Source: MSPOR6 sp964652195
GTDB lineage: Bacteria; Poribacteria; WGA-4E; WGA-3G
Assembly: GCA_964652195.1 (NCBI GenBank)
Contig: CAZZBB010000012.1
Span: 1-64,000, forward strand
Length of the DNA stretch: 64,000 bases
Direction of reading: 5' to 3'
Below the pieces are notes generated by a model, which had not been told where the DNA came from, did not search any database, and was given only the letters and a program-made list of their open reading frames with translations. Each line of letters starts with the position of its first letter. The stretch's first letter is position 1. The position numbers were made by a program, and so were the translations under genes. Below are positions 62,709-64,000 of this stretch, piece by piece.

Positions 62709-64000
62709 ATGAGAATAAAACATGCTTTTACAATACTTTTTGTTATCCTCTTTGGCATTAGTGTTTTTATCTTTTTACGAAGTTCTAATGTCCTTCCCAA
62801 TGGTGATAAACTTGTCTTTCTCAATGGTGATAAACTGAAACCGAGAACTCCGGATGGTCCTGTCTCCACGTTAGAAAAAGCGGCGCGTGTGGCGTTGCAT
62901 CCACTCGCAGCAGATTGGAAAACAGTTGAAGCAGCAATGAAGCAGCGTGTTTTATCTTGGGAGGATTGGGCTCGGAAAACAGTTGAAATCGGGTGTGCGA
63001 TGGACGTGCTGTATGGACATATAAACACCCCTGAAGAGGTTGCAGCGGCACGCGAAAAACAGTTAGCGATACAACTGAAATGGGCTGCCGACTGTGAATC
63101 TAGAGGGTCTATTCTTCCTAACTATCCTTTTGAGATTCCGAAGGTTTCCCCTAAGAAGCGGTTTGACTACGAAGGACCTCAGACGAGCGAAGCACTGCTG
63201 GCAGCGTTTGATCGGAAGTGGATGGAACGTTATCCGCAATCGGTGGATTGGGACGCACATTATCCCAAAGCCGCCTGGATTGACCGAATTGTGAGTCTGG
63301 GCGGTGAAGTCCAAAGTTACGGCGATTATAGTTTTTACCTTAAATTGCGCAGAGACCTTATCAAACACAAAGAGTCCCCGCACAAATGGCATAGTGGGGC
63401 GTTCGGTATCCCTCCAACAACGAACTTTGAGGAATACGAAACAGGCTATATCAATAGAAAGATTTGGGAAAATGATATACGCAAAGAGGTTCGCTCTAAC
63501 TACCCTGACGAGCCCAAGATTACAACCTATTTCCCCAGTGATCAACCTGATAAATACCTTCCTGTAGTAGGTAACATGACGTATGTCTACAGAAAGCCGA
63601 ATAGCAGTGCAGTGAGAACCTATGGTAAATTGCTGACTGATGAAGAGGTAAAGGACCTGAGAAATAAAGGCATAGAACCGAAGGATGTTGAAATTGTCTA
63701 CATTGATGACGAATACAATGTCCTTACCGAAAAACCGAAACCCTATAACCATCAAGAGTGGTTAGAAAAAAACTCTTATGACATTGTCCCCGAAGGACTC
63801 CGTGCGCCGGATGGCACCATCGTGTCCCCTGAGCGTTATCAGGAAATAAGAGGTCAAGAGATGCCTTATGAGACGCGGCAAAGGTATGATGAATATATCG
63901 GTGATTCCCCTGCTGCTGTGGATCCTGCTGCTGCTGAGGCGGAACGCCGAGCCGTATTAACCCGCGAAGCTGCCCGTGCGGAATTTGAACGATTTAAAGA
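62709..64000 (+). CDS. large membrane-anchored protein, partial at window end
   Basis: An ATG at 62709 opens a frame that stays open to the end of the window, at least 430 codons, and its stop lies outside. The product begins MRIKHAFTILFVILFGISVF, a single N-terminal helix, followed by a short repeat (NGDKLVFLNGDKL), then a long hydrophilic region with WEDWARKTVEIGCAMDVLYG and VDWDAHYPKAAWIDRIVSLG, and ends in an Ala/Glu/Arg-rich helical stretch. I know no family. The region is visibly richer in G+C than the rest of the window. Opposite-strand frames here are shadows of this one. Confidence 0.7.
   Translation, partial: MRIKHAFTILFVILFGISVFIFLRSSNVLPNGDKLVFLNGDKLKPRTPDGPVSTLEKAARVALHPLAADWKTVEAAMKQRVLSWEDWARKTVEIGCAMDVLYGHINTPEEVAAAREKQLAIQLKWAADCESRGSILPNYPFEIPKVSPKKRFDYEGPQTSEALLAAFDRKWMERYPQSVDWDAHYPKAAWIDRIVSLGGEVQSYGDYSFYLKLRRDLIKHKESPHKWHSGAFGIPPTTNFEEYETGYINRKIWENDIRKEVRSNYPDEPKITTYFPSDQPDKYLPVVGNMTYVYRKPNSSAVRTYGKLLTDEEVKDLRNKGIEPKDVEIVYIDDEYNVLTEKPKPYNHQEWLEKNSYDIVPEGLRAPDGTIVSPERYQEIRGQEMPYETRQRYDEYIGDSPAAVDPAAAEAERRAVLTREAARAEFERFK

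Noticed and set aside
62693..63755. Three minus-strand open frames at the right edge
   Set aside because: They lie opposite a longer plus-strand frame from 62709 that remains open to the edge and has natural-looking protein; the minus-strand proteins are low in complexity and look like shadows.
1..64000. tRNA, rRNA or CRISPR arrays
   Set aside because: I saw no cloverleaf with conserved tRNA bases in the gaps, no rRNA segments, and no regularly spaced repeats of CRISPR size.

Overview
The window looks like a chromosomal piece of an AT-rich, Gram-negative-type, uncultivated bacterium. Outer-membrane proteins (two Omp85/BamA-like proteins and a porin-like barrel), a lipoprotein and TRAP/ABC periplasmic binding proteins show a two-membrane envelope. 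WD40 propellers, a sulfatase, xylose-isomerase-like TIM barrels, DUF6754 and DUF6785 membrane proteins and a TatT-type TRAP component together resemble Candidatus Poribacteria or a related deep lineage. This is inference from gene content; no 16S gene or other marker in the window settles it. I found no rRNA, tRNA or CRISPR array.

Left part (1-10.3 kb, + strand): a WD40 propeller protein; a carbohydrate ABC importer (binding protein and two permeases, no ATPase), whose second permease carries a large membrane insertion; a tandem pair of PcfJ-like proteins; and the remains of a small toxin-antitoxin pair. From 10.3 to 17.2 kb (- strand): a TRAP binding protein with its TatT partner but no DctQM membrane subunits, a YgfZ-like folate-binding protein, and a large fused outer-membrane protein. 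From 17.6 to 29.5 kb: a xylose-isomerase-like enzyme, an NMP kinase, a GT39-type glycosyltransferase with a GNAT protein, shikimate-pathway aroK-aroB, a four-gene membrane-protein operon of unknown role (DUF6754 locus), a sugar phosphate isomerase and a sulfatase. A decayed Tat-exported gene, a membrane-anchored protein and a candidate small RNA follow.

The centre (31.6-50.5 kb) is rich in one-carbon and corrinoid chemistry: full-length cobalamin methionine synthase (metH); five tandem VOC-fold proteins on the opposite strand; a porin-like protein and a BCCT betaine-type transporter; tsaD and tsaC for tRNA t6A; then an operon of a stand-alone corrinoid protein, a RACo-type corrinoid activator and a separate homocysteine S-methyltransferase. 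The last three look like a methionine synthase split into parts, with an ATP-driven activator in place of the AdoMet-dependent one. trpF, a DUF402 protein and a DegT aminotransferase follow.

The right part (50.7-58.2 kb, - strand) is a four-gene envelope operon: transglutaminase-like protein, BatA/VWA protein, Omp85 protein, DUF6785 membrane protein. After a repeat-rich gap come a HAD hydrolase and a TcmP/DUF5131 pair. The last 2 kb hold gene remnants, a very strong inverted repeat and the start of a large, GC-richer open frame that leaves the window. Short dispersed palindromic repeats, some MITE-like with ATACCATTT ends, recur in the intergenic gaps.
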